Assembly: GCA_010279815.1 (NCBI GenBank)
Contig: QEOQ01000522.1
Location: 89,378 to 153,377 of the forward strand
Source: Brachionus plicatilis
Taxonomy: Eukaryota > Rotifera > Eurotatoria > Ploima > Brachionidae
Length of the DNA: 64,000 nt
Direction of reading: 5' to 3'
How positions within the stretch are numbered: position 1 is the first letter of the stretch; the number at the start of each line of letters is the position of its first letter. Position numbers and translations under genes: made by a program. The notes below the pieces were generated by a model that saw nothing but the letters and a program-made list of their open reading frames with translations, did no database searches and was not told the origin of the DNA. Below, piece after piece: positions 1-14,800 of this stretch.

Positions 1-3000
1 AATAGTGATCAATTCAAGTGTAATTGACATTAATTACAAATAAAAAATGAAATTTTTTTATTTAGTTCCTAATTCAGTATTTTATTATTTTTAATTACAA
101 ATTATTGTTTTTTAAAATATTATATCCGTTTTAAAAACAACTTTAATATCTCGAAATTTAGCATTCAACTGGAAATGAAATTTAAGTAGAGTCAAAAATC
201 TTTTAGAATCTAAATAACTAAATTTTTCCATTAACTCTTATATTTTTAACCAAGTTATCTCATTCTTGTCAGCTACTCATTGATTTTCATACTTAAAAAA
301 AAATTTTCCAATACTTTTTAACAATCAAATGAAATTTTAGATGAAAAACTTTAAAATAATTACTATTGACATCTTTCATTTAATTTTATTTTATAATATT
401 TTTAAGCGTTATAAATAATTAATAAATTGGTATACTCCAATTAAACTTGATGTAGGAATTAAAATATATTATTATTCTATTTAACTATTAGGGTTATGGT
501 AATAAATGAGTAATAATTTTTCAATATTCCTCTTCTTTTTTTAAAATTAATTTTTTGGGAAAAAAAATTTTTATTGATTTATTACGACCGTTCATTTATT
601 TGAATACATTTCTTGGATATCTTTTTAAATAACTCAATTTTTGATTAAAAATCCTTTAGAATTCTAAAATTTAAATTTTTTTTTTAAGCTACCAAAGTAA
701 TTAAGATATTAATCAAGATATTTTATATTTTAAAAAATCATTTATGATTTAAAATTTTATTATTTTTTAATGGAATAAAAAAAGATCAGGGTTGAAAAAC
801 AGTTTATGTGACATCAGTCATACCTCAAGTCTTCAATCATAACTTAACAAAAACATCAATCACATTTATGACTTGGCATTTAACAGTTCTATGAAATTCT
901 TAATTTTCGGGACTGTAATGAAAAGGAATATAAGAAATTTATCACAAACATTAAAGTTTAGTTTGTTACTTAAACAGATAACCAAAATTAAATATTTTTC
1001 ATGGAAGTAATTTCTTTTAATTAGCTCTTGATATTTTAGAAATTTTACTAAAAATAATTGAACTTAAACATTTTCAAATAAAATTTAACTTCAATGAATC
1101 CACTTTTAAATAAATTTAGTAATTTTTTTTTAAAAACTTAATTTTTCAAAAAATTTAATGCCAATTTAAATTTAGTATTTTTTTAATTATTATAAAATTT
1201 GGTATTAAAAAAATTTCTTATTAATTCGAGTTATGTTTGTACGTAAAGTATCTGAAATTTTGATAAAAATAGAAAATAAGAAACTAGTAGATTAATTAAA
1301 TTAATTTGAATAAAGGAAAACAAATTTAATACTAGAATAATTTTACCTAGTTTACATATTATTTTTAACTTTTAATCAAGATATAGTTTATTGCACACAA
1401 ACAAGAGGCTCTTTAAAATAAATTTTGTGTATTTAAACAATGAAACTATTTTAGATTTCTTTTTAATTATTAAATGAAAAATTTCCATTTTTAAATTTTT
1501 AAATTCTAATTATTTTAATGCTAAGTGATTTGATATTTAGTTCTTTAAAATTAAGTCTAATCATACTTTTTAATCTAATCATATGATTAATCTTTTTTGT
1601 TTGTCTATGATTTTATATTTTATTTTTTAATTAGAAATCTATGGTTGTTAAGCAAGATGCAAAAATATAGAAATCCCATAATTAAACCTCAATAATGAAA
1701 ATTAATAAAGTGACATTCTGTTCAAATAGTTGTCAAGTTGATAAATGAATACCGAGAAGGTTTCAAATCAGGATTTGTCAAATATTCAAATTTCATAATT
1801 TTTTCTTTTAAATTCTTTTCAAAATTAAAAAGTTCAAAAATATTAGAAAAAATTTTACTATTAAAAAAAATTTGATGAAATATTTTAATATCTTTAAATT
1901 TTTTAATTTAAGTGAAATAGAATTTATAGAAAATTCAAAAAACAGATTTTATTAAATTTTTTATTTATTATGATTTTTTCCGACTCCTAATACTTGTTAA
2001 TAACAGATTTGGTTAAATCACCACAACAAATTTAGCTAAAAAACAAAATTAATAAAATATAAATAAAATTTTTGTTTTAAGAACTATGTTATAAAAGAAA
2101 GAACTATTAAAGTAGAACAAATTTAGTAGAAATGTATCTAATAAGATAAAAATTAAATTAAATTGATTAAACCATACTTTTTTTAGTAAAAATAAAAAAT
2201 AAAGCTCATATTTTTTTGGCACAACCATTCGGGAAATAAAAACCTTTACGCTTATTCATATCGGCATTACATTATGAACACTTTTTGTTGACTTTGAGCT
2301 TGGATAATTTCAATTGTTTTCTGTCCGTACCAATTTTTTCGAAATTCATTAGTTTTAAAATAAAAAAATAAATATTGAATAAAGTTTCATCAATAGAATA
2401 AAGAACACTTACTTATTCTATAAAAAAAAGCAGAAGTATGACAAGAATAAAAGTTCTTAAACTAGAATCAACATGTACATGATGTTAACTTCCAATTTTG
2501 CTGTTTACATTGACAAGCGCTGTTTACATTCTTCTCGAGATAAAGATGTACCATTGCCACTTTTGAGCATGGAGACGTCCATTGAATTTTGTGTAAGATG
2601 TTGAAATGGTTTTGATTTTTTGTTCCATTCGTAAGCCAAAAGAAGATTTCTATCTTCGATAATTTTCTAATTAAAGTACTCTTTTAAATTTTGATTTTCC
2701 GTTTTGAACGGTTTTTTTATTTTAACGATTAACAACAAAGGTATCTGAGACTGACAAGATTTTCACGACACTTATTAAGGAACTCTATCAAATCCAAATA
2801 TTATTATATACTGAAAAAGTTTTTTAATATCAAAATTTAATTAAATTAATTAAAGACGTCATAAATTAATTTTTTCATCCAATTAGTTCACCAGCTATCA
2901 TTTTTGTTATCAATTGTTGATATTAGATAATAAAAGAATAAATTTGTTATTCATCAATCAAATAAATTATTTTTTAATTTTTATTTAATTTATATCAAAA

Positions 3001-3137
3001 AAGGTATGTATGCTTTAATTATATTTAGTGGTATTTTTAACTATTTTTATGGCATTTTAAACTGCGTAATATGGCATTTAAAATTTTTATTAAAATTTAG
3101 TTAAATTTGGATTATTTAAATTATTGATTGTTTTTGT

Positions 3138-3322
3138 CAGAGTTGTTTAAAAGTCTCAAGTCTTAAGTCAAGTCCAAGTCAAGACTTTTTTTTTAATTTA
3201 AAAAAAATATTTATGTTTTAAGTCTCCTAATTTTCTTTGTTTTCATTAAAGATCTGGATAACTACCAACATATAATTTTTAATTAGACTTGACTTGAGAC
3301 TTGTAACTTTTAGACAACTCTG
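3138..3322. mobile_element. hAT-type MITE with 8-bp target duplication
   Basis: A 185-bp non-autonomous element. The left end starts CAGAGTTGTTTAAAAGT and the right end is its inverse, ending in ACTTTTAGACAACTCTG. It is flanked by a perfect 8-bp duplication GTTTTTGT (3130-3137 and 3323-3330). CAGNG termini with an 8-bp duplication are the known signature of the hAT superfamily. Between the ends are repeated AAGTC words. No coding capacity. Confidence 0.85.
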
Positions 3323-4330
3323 GTTTTTGTTAAATAAATCAAAGATCAATCATTTTGATGTTAATTTGATAATGAACCACATTATTAGATATGTTTAGTA
3401 ATGCTTAGTATTTATTTTTTGAAAATTATTAAAATCATATTTTTTTTTTAAATAGTCTATTTAGTCTATAATTGAACCTATAAGTGCATTGAAGACTCCA
3501 ATTAAGGTTTTTTATTTAACTTATTTAACTCGTATCTTTTTTTTTAGCTCTATGTAATAATTAACTTTTTAAATAATTTAGTCTTTATTACTTTGAACAA
3601 CAAATTTTTGAAATGATAATTCTATATTTGAAATTTTTAGTGCCTTTTTTTGAAAAAGCTCTAACACTAAAATCTAAAGGAAAATTTTTGAAAAATGACT
3701 CAGAAAATTTAATTTTAAATATAATAAAAGAAGACTTTGCCTGATTGAAACGATGACCAAATCGAAAAATGAAGATAATAACTACTAAAATTTCAATTCA
3801 AGATTATCAATTGTAATTAAAAGAAAAATGTTAAGTTTTTCAACATTAATTTTTTTATTTAAAAAAAATTTTGTGAAATTCAAATCTATTCAAAATGCAT
3901 CACGATCGAATGGCAAAGCCTTCATTTTAACCCTCGAGTTTTAAAAAATTCTATAAGTTTTTTATAAAATTTCGCTCTTTTTTTTGTACCGAATATTACA
4001 AAATTTATAAAAAAAAACAATTTTAAATTTATTTTGATCCCATTAATAAAATCTCTCTGCAAGATTATACACAAGCTTCTTAAGAAGTGAGATGGATAAG
4101 TTCGGCCCAGATAAAAGTTTCTAACCAAAATATAAGAATGGAAGTCAAATTTTAAAAAAAATAAATTTAAAAATACTTTTAAATAACAACATAACAACTT
4201 CAATATCGTTTTTTTTTCAATTTTTACAATGTAAGGTATTTTTTATTTGTAACAAAAATAATTTTTTTCATTCCAATTAATATCAATTCTGTTAAATTAA
4301 TATATTATTTAAAAGTTTTTTGATCAAATC

Positions 4331-4470
4331 CAGAGTCGTTTAAAAGTCCCAAATAAAAGTTTAAGTCATAAAAATTAATGTCAAAGTGCAAACTTTAAAA
4401 AAAATTATATATTGGTAGTTGTTCAGATCTTTAATGAAAATAAAGAAAATTACGAGACCTAAAAGACTTC
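4331..4470. mobile_element. Truncated copy of the hAT-type MITE
   Basis: It starts CAGAGTCGTTTAAAAGTC like the element at 3138. Its interior (about 4410-4460, around CAGATCTTTAATGAAAA) is the reverse complement of that element's interior, so it is the same family in the other orientation. The far end is not recognisable. Single-ended relatives beginning CAGAGTTG also occur near 20017 and 55663. Confidence 0.6.
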
Positions 4471-7400
4471 CATGAGATACTTCAAGAAAAAAGCTTATTT
4501 ATATTCTTAATTTTTAAAAAGCTTTCAAATAATTATGATCCTATGCTTCATAAGAAGTGAATGAGGAAAAATTTAACTGATTAAAGTTTTTGAGTTTTTA
4601 AAATTTCAACGTTTGAAAATGATTAAAGAATTAAATCGATTTTTATTGCTCATTATTTAAGCCTTTTAAAATAAATGAAGAAGAATTTTTTTTGTCAAAC
4701 TTTTGACTCATTTTTTAACACCCGATAGTTAAAACTCTATTTATCCACTCACAAATTAATTTAACTAAAATTAAATTTTAAATTAAAAATTTTCAAAAAA
4801 TACAAATTTTCCGAATCATCCATTTTTTATTTCAAATTATTTTCTAAATTTTTAAGATTTGTTTTACTTTTTATTTTTATAATTGAATTTAAATATGCAT
4901 TTATTGTTTTTTTAATGATACAGATAAACAAATAAATAAATTAAAACCAAAGATTTTCAATAAATGAATGTATTTAATATCATAAACCCCCGGTTCATTT
5001 TAAGAAATATGAAACATAGGTAATTAACACTTACGTAAAAATGTTAATTTCATTTAAACTTAGAAGAAAAGTTTATCCCAGATATTTACGTTGTTGTTTT
5101 TTTAAAGAATACCAAATATCTAGATAAAAATAATGTACTAAATTTTAGTTTATCTTACGCAGTTGCTTCCTAAAATTCAATTTACTTTTGACTTAAAAAA
5201 AATCTAGCATACAGTCTAAGATTTATATCGGGAATTTTAGAATTAATTAATAGTTGTATAATAAAAAATTACCCAAATTAAAATATAGAAAATCGAAAGT
5301 CTATACTTAATTTTACTTCAAATATTATTAAAAAATATTTAAAGTAAAATGACTAAATAATGATGAAATAATGCTGTAATCGTGTTAAATTTGTTAAGTT
5401 TTATAATCAAAAGAATTTAATAAAAAATGAGCTCACACATTAATCCCATCCTTTTTTTAAGGCTCTTGGCCAGTTTGAAAAAATTAAAAGAAAAGGCCAT
5501 AATGTAACTACAACAATGGCTGCCACATATTTTAATTTTTTGAACCAAATATTTAAAAAAATAATTTAACAGCTGCTTTTGTAAAAATTGTTTACTTTTT
5601 TATTATTTCAATTTCTAAACTAAAACTTTTTAAAAGTTTAGTTATTTTTAAACACTGAGTATAGAATTTTTTTTTGCCTTCCAAGAAAAAATGAAATCTA
5701 GGGTATTTAAAGTTTACGAATTAAAAGTCAAAAATTAGAAATTCAGATAGCACTAATGTGTTGAATTTCTTGGATTACATTGAAATTAAGTAGATTACAT
5801 CAAACATAGAATATTTAGTTTGTTTTTTGTTTTAAAATATTTAAACTAATATTTTTTTATTAACTTTCATTTTAATATATCAAAAAATGAAGAATTTTTG
5901 CTCAATTTTTATTTGAAATTCACAACACCTAGTGTTTTTTTTAAAATACCATTTCTTAGAACTGTTGGAGTTAACGCCATTCGATTGAATCTTTTGAAAA
6001 GTTTAAACACTTCAATCAAAATCTGATACCTTATGTTCCAAAGATACAAAAATTAGAAGAAGAATCCCAGATCTTCCTTATCTTTTTGTTACTAATGTAA
6101 TAAGTTCGATGTATTTAATTCAACAATTTTTTTGAGATTTTCAAGTTGGTATTTTTCCATTGAATCTAAGATTTTTTCGTTCCTTCAAAAATTTAAAATG
6201 AGACATACTATGGATACTGTTTCGATGGTCAAAAATTTATATTCAATACTTGTCTAGCTCAAGACTGCAATGTAGTGTTTTTGATCAAAATCAGAAATTA
6301 CAAATACTTGTTTATCAATTTAAAAAAGAAATAAAAATTGATTTTTTGATACATGGATAATTCTTTTAGGAAAACCTTTTGTGAAGCAGTCGATAACCGA
6401 AGAAGACATACCAAAATATTTTTAAAGCAATTTTCCATTTAGGAACTAATATTTTAGAAAAAAAATAACCATTTATTTCAAGACTACAATGTAAGCTATT
6501 ATTTAAAAAATATCCGATAAAATTTTAAAGCTTGGATTCATAGATTTTAAGCTGAAAGGCTTATCGAGCTTTTTCTGTTTTGACATTTTAAATTTTGAGG
6601 CGATGAGGTAAATGGTTTGTAAATCCATTTAACAATAGAAGACTCGATAAATTTTTTAGACATCTTTTCACAATTAAAAGGAAAAAATAAACTAAATTTT
6701 GCAATTTTTATTAAAATTAATTATGTTTTTAGTCCCTAATTTAATTTAAAAAGAGTAATATAAATTTTGAAAAAAAATTTATTTTTATTTTATCTGCAAA
6801 TGTCAAATTGATTTGCAGATCATCATACCCTCATCATCTCAAAATTTCCGAATGGATTAAAATAAAACAATGAATTTTTTATATATGTCCAGCCATATTC
6901 AAGAAAATTATTTTTTAAGGTTAGAAAAAAAATCATTTATAAGGCAGTTTTTAAATTTAAATTTTTTAAATACATCTTTAATCATAATAAAAAATACGAA
7001 ATATTTTTCGAAGTTTTCATGCTCAAAAGTTAACTTAAGTTAAACAATTAAAAATTAAAATTGTCTTGATTGCGTTTTAATTTTTTTCTAAAAAAAATTA
7101 AATATACAGAAAATAACTCCAAATAAATTCAATAAATTTGATAGAATGGTTTAATAAATTCATTTAAAAATTATAAATAAGGCAAAATACATTTTTTGGA
7201 AAAAAATAATTTTCCTAATTTGATCACTTATCACAACAAGATCTAGGAGTTATTAAAAATCCATTTTTTATCAAGAAAATTGGAAAGAATTCCACAAAAG
7301 TTCACTTCTTTAAATAGAAACTTTAAATTATAATTTAATCTAATGTTTGACATTTTTAAATAGCCAAAAATCAGCTATTTAAATAAATTTTAATTTTAAT

Positions 7401-9804
7401 AAAAGCCCCAGGCGGTTTTTAATTTCTGTGATTCTTTTATTGTCAAAAATCTTTATTGAAAACCAAATTAAAATGGAAAATTTCTTATTATTTTATATTC
7501 AAAAACTTTCTTATTTTTTATTTAAAAATGATTTGTTACTGAAAAGCGGCATCTTTAAACTATTATAAAGTAACTTTGATTTCAAGAAATTATAGTTATT
7601 TACAGTAGTTATTCCTGGGGAATGAAACTATGAATAATTGCACTGAATAATCATATTATATTGCACGAAAAAGATTCTTTTAAATTTGAAGTTTATTTCT
7701 AATAAAATTAACCAGGGATCAATCAAATATTAAACATTTTTTTTGTTTCCAAGAGACTTAAATTAAAAGCAAAATTTGGATGATAAGACCTGAAATGAAG
7801 TGATGGGAGTAAACTTGTAAAACTCCAATACTCAGTAAGTTTTTTAATTAAGTCGAATGAAATTGAATCAGTAGAAACTTAAACGTTAAAAAAAAAATTT
7901 TTGATTTAGATAACAAATTTTTTAAATTCTGATATCATAAATTTAAACTTTGCACCTATCATAAAATTTTATTTAGCATGCTGATGCATTAAAAATTGTA
8001 AATATCAGTTTTAGGGCATAAAAATCGTAACAAGCAAAAAAACACTTTATTTTTTTTAAAACATGGTTCCAAATTTTAACTGTTTTAAATTATTTAATAA
8101 AATTCTTTCATTATTTAATTTATTATTCAATATTGAATAGAAAAAAAAATTTTCATAGCTTTAAATAAGTCATAAAAGTTTATGATTTATAGTTTTAATT
8201 CAACTTTTGTAATAAATTAGAAGTTAGTTGTGATAATATAATTTGTTTAGCATTGATTTGGGGATATCAGTATTGTTTTTATTTTAATTTTAATTTTTTT
8301 TAAATCTAGCTTTTCTATGAATTAAGAATTTTTGACTTGGTAAATTGACCGAAAAATAGAGCAAATTCATTTCACTTAAAAAGAAAATAATGATTAGCAG
8401 AAATAAGGCACAGGTTAGCAACAAATTATATAAAAAAAAGTAGAAAAAAAAATTATGTAAATAGAAATATCACAAGAAAAAATAAAATATTATTTATTAT
8501 AAATTTATTTTTTATTTGAAAGTATTGCCATTTATACAAACAAAGATAATGTTTTAATTTAAATAAATTTACCTTAAAGCCTTTGAAAAAAAAAAAATTC
8601 AGTTAAAATTTAAATTATTTTAATGAAAATTTAACTTAAATCTATACTCGAATTAATCATCTATTCAAAAAATTTATATTTTTCCTTAGTTAACTCTTTA
8701 TTGAAGATTTTTTTGATTAACCTTCTAGTTTTTAGAAATTTTCTCTCTCTTCAAAATTTTTGCATCTCATTTAGGTTCAGATGTCCCTCGGAACTATATT
8801 CATAAATGAAAAAAAATTTGGACAAAATTTCGACTTCAATATTTCATGAATTTTTTAAAGGTTTTCTGCATTCAGCATATAATGAAATTATTTAGAAAAA
8901 AAACTCAAAAAAATCTTTAAATTTCGAAAAGTTAATAAAAATCTATTTTTGGGCTTTTAATATTTATCCACTTTTTAAGTGACTGTAAGATGGCAGGGAT
9001 ACGTAACCAACGAAAAAAGAATGTTTGATGCTTTTATGATTAATTAAATCTGAATTATTTTTTTAATAAGAGCTTGTGTTTAAAAGATAAGACAAAAAAA
9101 TTGTATTAAAAATGATAAATTCTAATGATCATGTCAACACAGTAAACTTAGCTTTAAAAAAATTTAATTTTGAACAACGAAAGAGTTAATATTTGACAAT
9201 TTCGAAATTTTTTTTTCAATTTATTTAGGAAATATTGACATTTATGAAATAAAATCTAATTTCTATATTTTGTTTTCCTATTAAACCGGCCTGACTCGTA
9301 GCTTCCATTTGTACCTTATTCCTATATCTATTTGAAATGAACATAACTTGGTTAAATAATAGAATTAAATATTGGCACAAAGTAAGTAAAAGTAAATAAA
9401 CGAGTTGAAGCATGAGTTTAGCATATTTGAAGTGGTGTCATTTTTCTAAAAGATTCAAGAAAAGGAGAAGAAGCAATTACTAATCACTAAAGACTTTAAG
9501 AACTGATAACAAAAAAATTAATTTTTTGGATAATTTTATTAAATTATTGAGTAATTGATTTAATTTAATTTATCAGAATCTTCTTTTTTGGAGCACAAAT
9601 TTTAATTGCATATACGAAAACTCAGAAAAGTCAATTTTCTAGGAGGTTAAAGAATTAGTTTTTTGACTACCCCCCCTCTTAAAAATTAGCACCAAAATAA
9701 TTAGTTGTATCCTTTAAGTTCTAAAAATCACATGATTTAGTATATTGGCACATAATAATTAAACTATGTTAAATTAAAATTAAAAAATTTTAATCAATCT
9801 AATA

Positions 9805-10075
9805 AACAGAGTAAGCATAGTGGTTTGTGTGTAAATAATATAAGAAGAGGATCAAAGGTTAAAAACTCGCTGTGGGAGAAAAATTTTCTAAAATATCTCT
9901 GCAGTGCGGGACGAATGTTTAAACCTCTTTCTTCATAAAAAGAGGCTCAGGTTTCGACTAAGTTTTGACTAATTGCAGTGTAGAAGATAAACTCCAACCT
10001 CTGTGCCAAATCCGAGCCGTTGCTCAAAAAGGTACTGGAAAGAAAAAGAGTGCCTCCACTTAATTCGCTAGTATT
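9805..10075 (+). repeat. Possible tRNA-derived SINE or decayed insertion
   Basis: A GC-richer island in AT-rich DNA. Near 9812-9826 a stretch resembles a pol III A box (AGCATAGTGG), and about 43 bp downstream GGTTAAAAACTC is a degenerate B box, the spacing found in tRNA-like SINE heads. The rest is non-coding and matches nothing else I found in the window. It could equally be the 3' end of an old retroelement. Confidence 0.25.
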
Positions 10076-11566
10076 GATAAGAGACAAATTATTAAAATCT
10101 TTTTTATGGAGAGTTTAAATTTTCGAAAGTTACAAGTCATAGTTGACTTTTGACTGTAAATTTTTTTTTAAAGGCAAATTTAAAATTTTTTAGATTTTAT
10201 TTTTAAATATAATTTATATTCTTTTTTATGTAAATTCGTTAAAGATCTTGAAATTTTAAAATTTTTTCTAAATATTTTTTAAAAATTAACTATAGCGAAT
10301 GATCGAAGCATTTTAAATGACTTGAAGAAGTTTAATGAAGTATCTTGCTAAGGGAAAAGGGAATAAAAAAAAAGGGAATAATTTAAATGGGCTCATTCTA
10401 TTACTGAAACGGGCTCATAATTATTTTGGACTTAATAATTAATTAATTATGGGATGTATAATTACTACTCTGGACTTATCTACTAATAATTTTTGGCATC
10501 TAAAATTACTAAAAAAGAGCTACGAAATGACTTAAAGGGTAACAATTTTTATTTTAATATTTATTTATTTTTTAAATGAAATAAAAAAATTATATTTTGA
10601 GAAAAATAATAAAGAATTTTATAAACAAAGTAAAAAGAAATTTTTGAGTAAAATTATGAAGACAAAATGAAATAACTATATAGCAGTTTTCTTAGGTCTA
10701 CCTCTTTTTTTTTTAACTTCTTCGTAAAAAATTACTATTTATTTGAAAAATAATTTTAAACAATAAAAAATAAAAAGTTTTTAGCTACATAATAGAAAAA
10801 ATCTAGAATAAGTAAAAAAAATTGCTTTTTCAATATTTAGGTTCAAAAATTATTTTAAATAATAAATGGTATGTTCTATTGTTAAAATAAAATATATCTC
10901 AACCATCGCACATTTTCAAAATTGTATTTAAAATTTTTATAAAACATAATAGAGCATACCAAATTTTAACCTAAATAATACGCAAAAAAATACAAAGTTA
11001 CAGTTCTGGCTTTGATTTAAAAAAAGTAAAAATTAGAATCCGACTAAATTTTAACCACCTCTGCCAATAAAAAAATTTTCCGTAAATTTTAAATTTCAAT
11101 TTAAAATAATTTTAAATTGCAGGCTGTCAACAAATTATTTATTGTAACACTAGGTGTCAAAAGACACCCATTTTTTAAAAGAAAAGTTTTGACCATTAGA
11201 ATTGACCAAGGCAAAAACATTTTCTGAGTTCTTCACTTTTGTTGTATATCAGCTTTGACTTCTTAATCCGAATTTATTTTTGCAGGATCAGTAACAGGTC
11301 AAAATTCTGATCTCACTTTTTTTAAATTTTGACTAAAAAATGTCAATTTTTATAAAATAAAATTTAAATTTTTAATTTTCACTAATTTATTAGTCACGTG
11401 TTAGAAGTCATTTATTAATTTTTTTTGTTTTTTTAGATTATAATTCTTAAAAATAATCTAATCGAATTTTTGAGAGGGGTAGCCAAAAATTGCTAAAGGA
11501 TTTTTTAAAATTTTTTTGAAATAGAGAGAGCTAAAAAATTAGAAATTAATTGAACAAAAGATACAA

Positions 11567-11638
11567 GGCCTGATGGTCTAGTGGTATGATTCTCGCTTTG
11601 GGTGCGAGAGGTTCCGGGTTCGATCCCCGGTCAGGCCC
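11567..11638 (+). tRNA. tRNA-Pro (anticodon UGG)
   Basis: A 72-nt intronless gene with a full cloverleaf. The acceptor stem GGCCTGA (11567-11573) pairs with TCAGGCC (11631-11637), and the discriminator base is C. The anticodon stem CTCGC/GCGAG encloses the loop TTTGGGT, so the anticodon TGG is at 11599-11601 and reads proline codons. The A box (TGGTCTAGTGG) and B box (GGTTCGATCCC) are canonical. A run of five T at 11645-11649 can serve as the pol III terminator. It lies about 260 bp upstream of the CNK start codon on the same strand. No 3' CCA is encoded, as expected for a eukaryotic gene. Confidence 0.97.
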
Positions 11639-11895
11639 ATTTAATTTTTCTGATCTAAAATAAAAGAAGACTAAATATTTATAAACTTTTTATTTTGAAT
11701 TACATAATTAAAAAATTATAATAAAATAAAACTTACAAAATTGAATTCTTAACGAGGAGCACAAGAAATACCTTGGTTGTTTCTATAAATTATCTTTTTT
11801 TCGTATTTTATTAGCAAACATTGCCTCTTGATGTGTTCATATTTTATGAAAATTGTATTCTAACAAAATTCTAACTTTATCTAGACCATACGAAC

Positions 11896-14800
11896 ATGTC
11901 CCAAAGTCATCACAATCTAAAATACCTGAACTACCAAAAATGGACAGTGGATCAAGTGGCTGAATGGCTAAAAGGTTGTGGACAAAAAAAAATTTTTCAA
12001 CCCACTAATTCTATTTATTTGAAGGAATACGCGGATTCACCGAAGTTTACGTGTCCAATTTCCGCCGCAAAGAAGTCAATGGAAAAACACTGTCTCTAAT
12101 CGACTTGGACGACTTGAACGAACTCATACCTGATAATCTAAATCAAAAATTAATCACCCTCAAATCCATTCAAAATTTAATTAATATTGTCAGTTAATAA
12201 ATAATTAAATAAAATTTTTAAATTTTTAAATTTATTAAAAATTTAGAGACACGATATACAACACGATACCCTCCAGTCAATTATGTTCAAACTAGTCAAT
12301 AAATTCAGAACCATGTCTAATTATTTGGAAAAAATTCAGCAATGTCCCTTGCCAGAGTGCGCCTCATGCTCCAAATTGAGCTCGGACATCATCAAACAGA
12401 CAAGTCAATTGGCCACTTTGTACCGAAAATTGATAACTTGGCTGGTTAGACTACCTTTTACCAAAATGAAAAAATTTGAGTTGTTTCGCGATGACATCAA
12501 TTTTAAAATGAAAAGTTTTCTTAAAATAATTCGCAAAAAACTCAATGAGAATCAAGCTGATGAACTGAGACAAATGATTGCTGAGATTAGACAAAATTTG
12601 TGCGACATGCTCGACTATTTTGATGCCAATTGCGAAAAAGAGAACGGCAAAGTGTCTGTGGCGTTCAACTATACTCATTTGGAAAAAGTGCAGCTACGCA
12701 AGAGCAGGCCTGACCAAGAGCTGGGCGTATCACTGATCAATCTGGTCGATGGGGTGTACACAATAGCTGAGATAACGCGGGAGTCTGCCGCTGATGAATG
12801 CATCAAGTTAAATGTCGAAGATGACATTATTGCTGTCAATGGCCAAGTGGTAATTGGATGGGATGTGTACAAGATAAATCAAATTTTGAACAACATTTTT
12901 GGATCATGTTCACCATTGGTTTTGCTTTTGCGCAAAATGCCCAAAGATCATCTAGTGTCAATTAAGCAGCAGAATCAAAATAAGAATAAGTTTTACTTGT
13001 CTAGTGAAAATGCCGGAAGAAAAAATTCTGTCAGCAAGCATCAGCGAAAACTTTCGTTTTCGGATATTTTTGTCGCGTAAGTTTTTACTTTATTTATTCA
13101 TAAATAAAATAAAAAGTTTTTTAAAGTTTTAGTTTTAGCTTTAATCAACTTAATATAAGACTACTAAGTATTTTTTAATTGATATTTGTTAGACATTGTA
13201 CTTCCAAAAATTTTAATTAAACCACTATTTTTTAGAAAACGCAGCTTTTTTTCTTAATTATTAAAATGAAATTCTGTAAAAATTTCCTTTTTTGAATTTT
13301 TTTTCTTTTTTGGGAATATTAATTTTGTTTTTTTAGAAATTTTTTTTGAGAAAATTCTTGTTTGTATAGAGCAGATATTTCAAATATTTTTTACATTAAT
13401 TGAAATTTTAGGGTTGAAAAATTTTATTAATGTGGTACTTAAATATTTTTTAAATTTTTAATTCTAATTTTTTGTCATTTTATTTATTTAACTTAAGCTG
13501 CATTTAAATTTTGATATTTTGTAAAAAAAACAAGTGAAAAAATTGAGCAATTAAATTTTTAATTTTTTTGATACAAATAATCTGCGACATCTATTTTGTA
13601 AAAATTAAAATTAAAGTAAATAAAAAATATTTAAAAAAATGCTTCAACATAATGCAACATACTTTTTTGCACCATTTTTTACTTAAAACTGAATTTTTGT
13701 GTTTTTTTTTTAGTAAATCAAATCAATTATCAATTAAATCTTATTTATATTTTTTATTGTCTTTTTTTAAATTAGAAAAATTATTTTTGGTAAAAAAGTT
13801 GCAACAAAGTATGTTGAACTATAGTGCAGTATTTTTTTAGTATTTTTTATTAACTTTAATTTTAATTTATTAAAAAATTAAAAATTTCTGTTCAATTTGC
13901 ATTTGAATTTTACAATACTACTAAATTGGAACTTTGGATTTTATGAAACAAAAATTTCAACAAAAAAAATCAAAAAATCAAGAATCTGTCCTAGAACTCA
14001 AGCAAAGTTTTTTGAAGATTTTCTTTAAAATTTTTATTTTTTATTTAACATTGATTATTGAATATTTTCTAATAATAAATAAAAAGGCTGTTAATTTAAA
14101 AAATAGTGGTTGATGTATATGCTAAAGTAGATTTACAAACACGCAAATAATAATACGTAAATTTGCGAATGAGAAATTAATATTTTAATACAAATTAGTT
14201 TTTAATTTTAAAGCTTCCTAAAAAATTTAGTATAAAAATACTATTTTTTTGGATCGTCAAAAAAAGTGAATCTTTTAATCAAAAATTCATCTAAAGAGGA
14301 TTAAAATATCAAATCAATCCTAAAATAATATAGAGGAAGCTTCAAATAAATTTCTTGAAGAATCAAAATTAATAATTTTTAGATTAAAAAAATCTTTAAA
14401 ATAAAAAATCATATCTTAAAATCTAATGCCGAAAAGTTAATTTAATCTATTTTAATGCATTCGTTTTGTTAAATTTACAGCAACATCAACAAAGAATTTT
14501 TTTTGGATTTTTATCTTGGTTTATCTCGTAATGTAAACAATACTTCGCCAAAAAATTGAGCATTAGTTTTGATCTGAACAAAAATTTCCATTAGAAAAGA
14601 TAAATAAGTTTTTAGAAGATAAGAATTAAAAACAGGAATTGATAGCATAGAATTGAAAAGTGGTATATAGATCCTTAATTTTAAATTATTTAGTTTAATT
14701 ATACAATTTTTAAGTCGCTTTTGATTTAAATTAGAAATTATCCATATAATGACAAAGCTTTTAAAAATTTCTGAATTTATTTATCTTTTTCAATAAAATA

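Larger units (their letters stand above)
1..11566. other. Gene-poor AT-rich region
   Basis: About 11.5 kb with no convincing coding sequence. The only longer open frames (for example 3922-4203 and 9225-9413 on the minus strand) have low-complexity composition and no recognisable domain, and look like chance. It holds one clear MITE (3138-3322), a partial inverted relative (4331-4470), a weak relative of the intronic foldback element (about 5850-5930) and a GC-richer stretch with SINE-like features (about 9805-10075). I see nothing else to annotate. Confidence 0.6.

Noticed and set aside
3922..4203. Open frame on the minus strand (93 codons).
   Set aside because: Low-complexity Phe/Leu/Lys composition, no domain, no splice context.
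9225..9413. Open frame on the minus strand (62 codons).
   Set aside because: Short, AT-driven composition, no homologue recognised.
13568..13840. Open frame similar to that at 17814-18032.
   Set aside because: The similarity comes from the duplicated foldback element; the peptide is non-protein-like.
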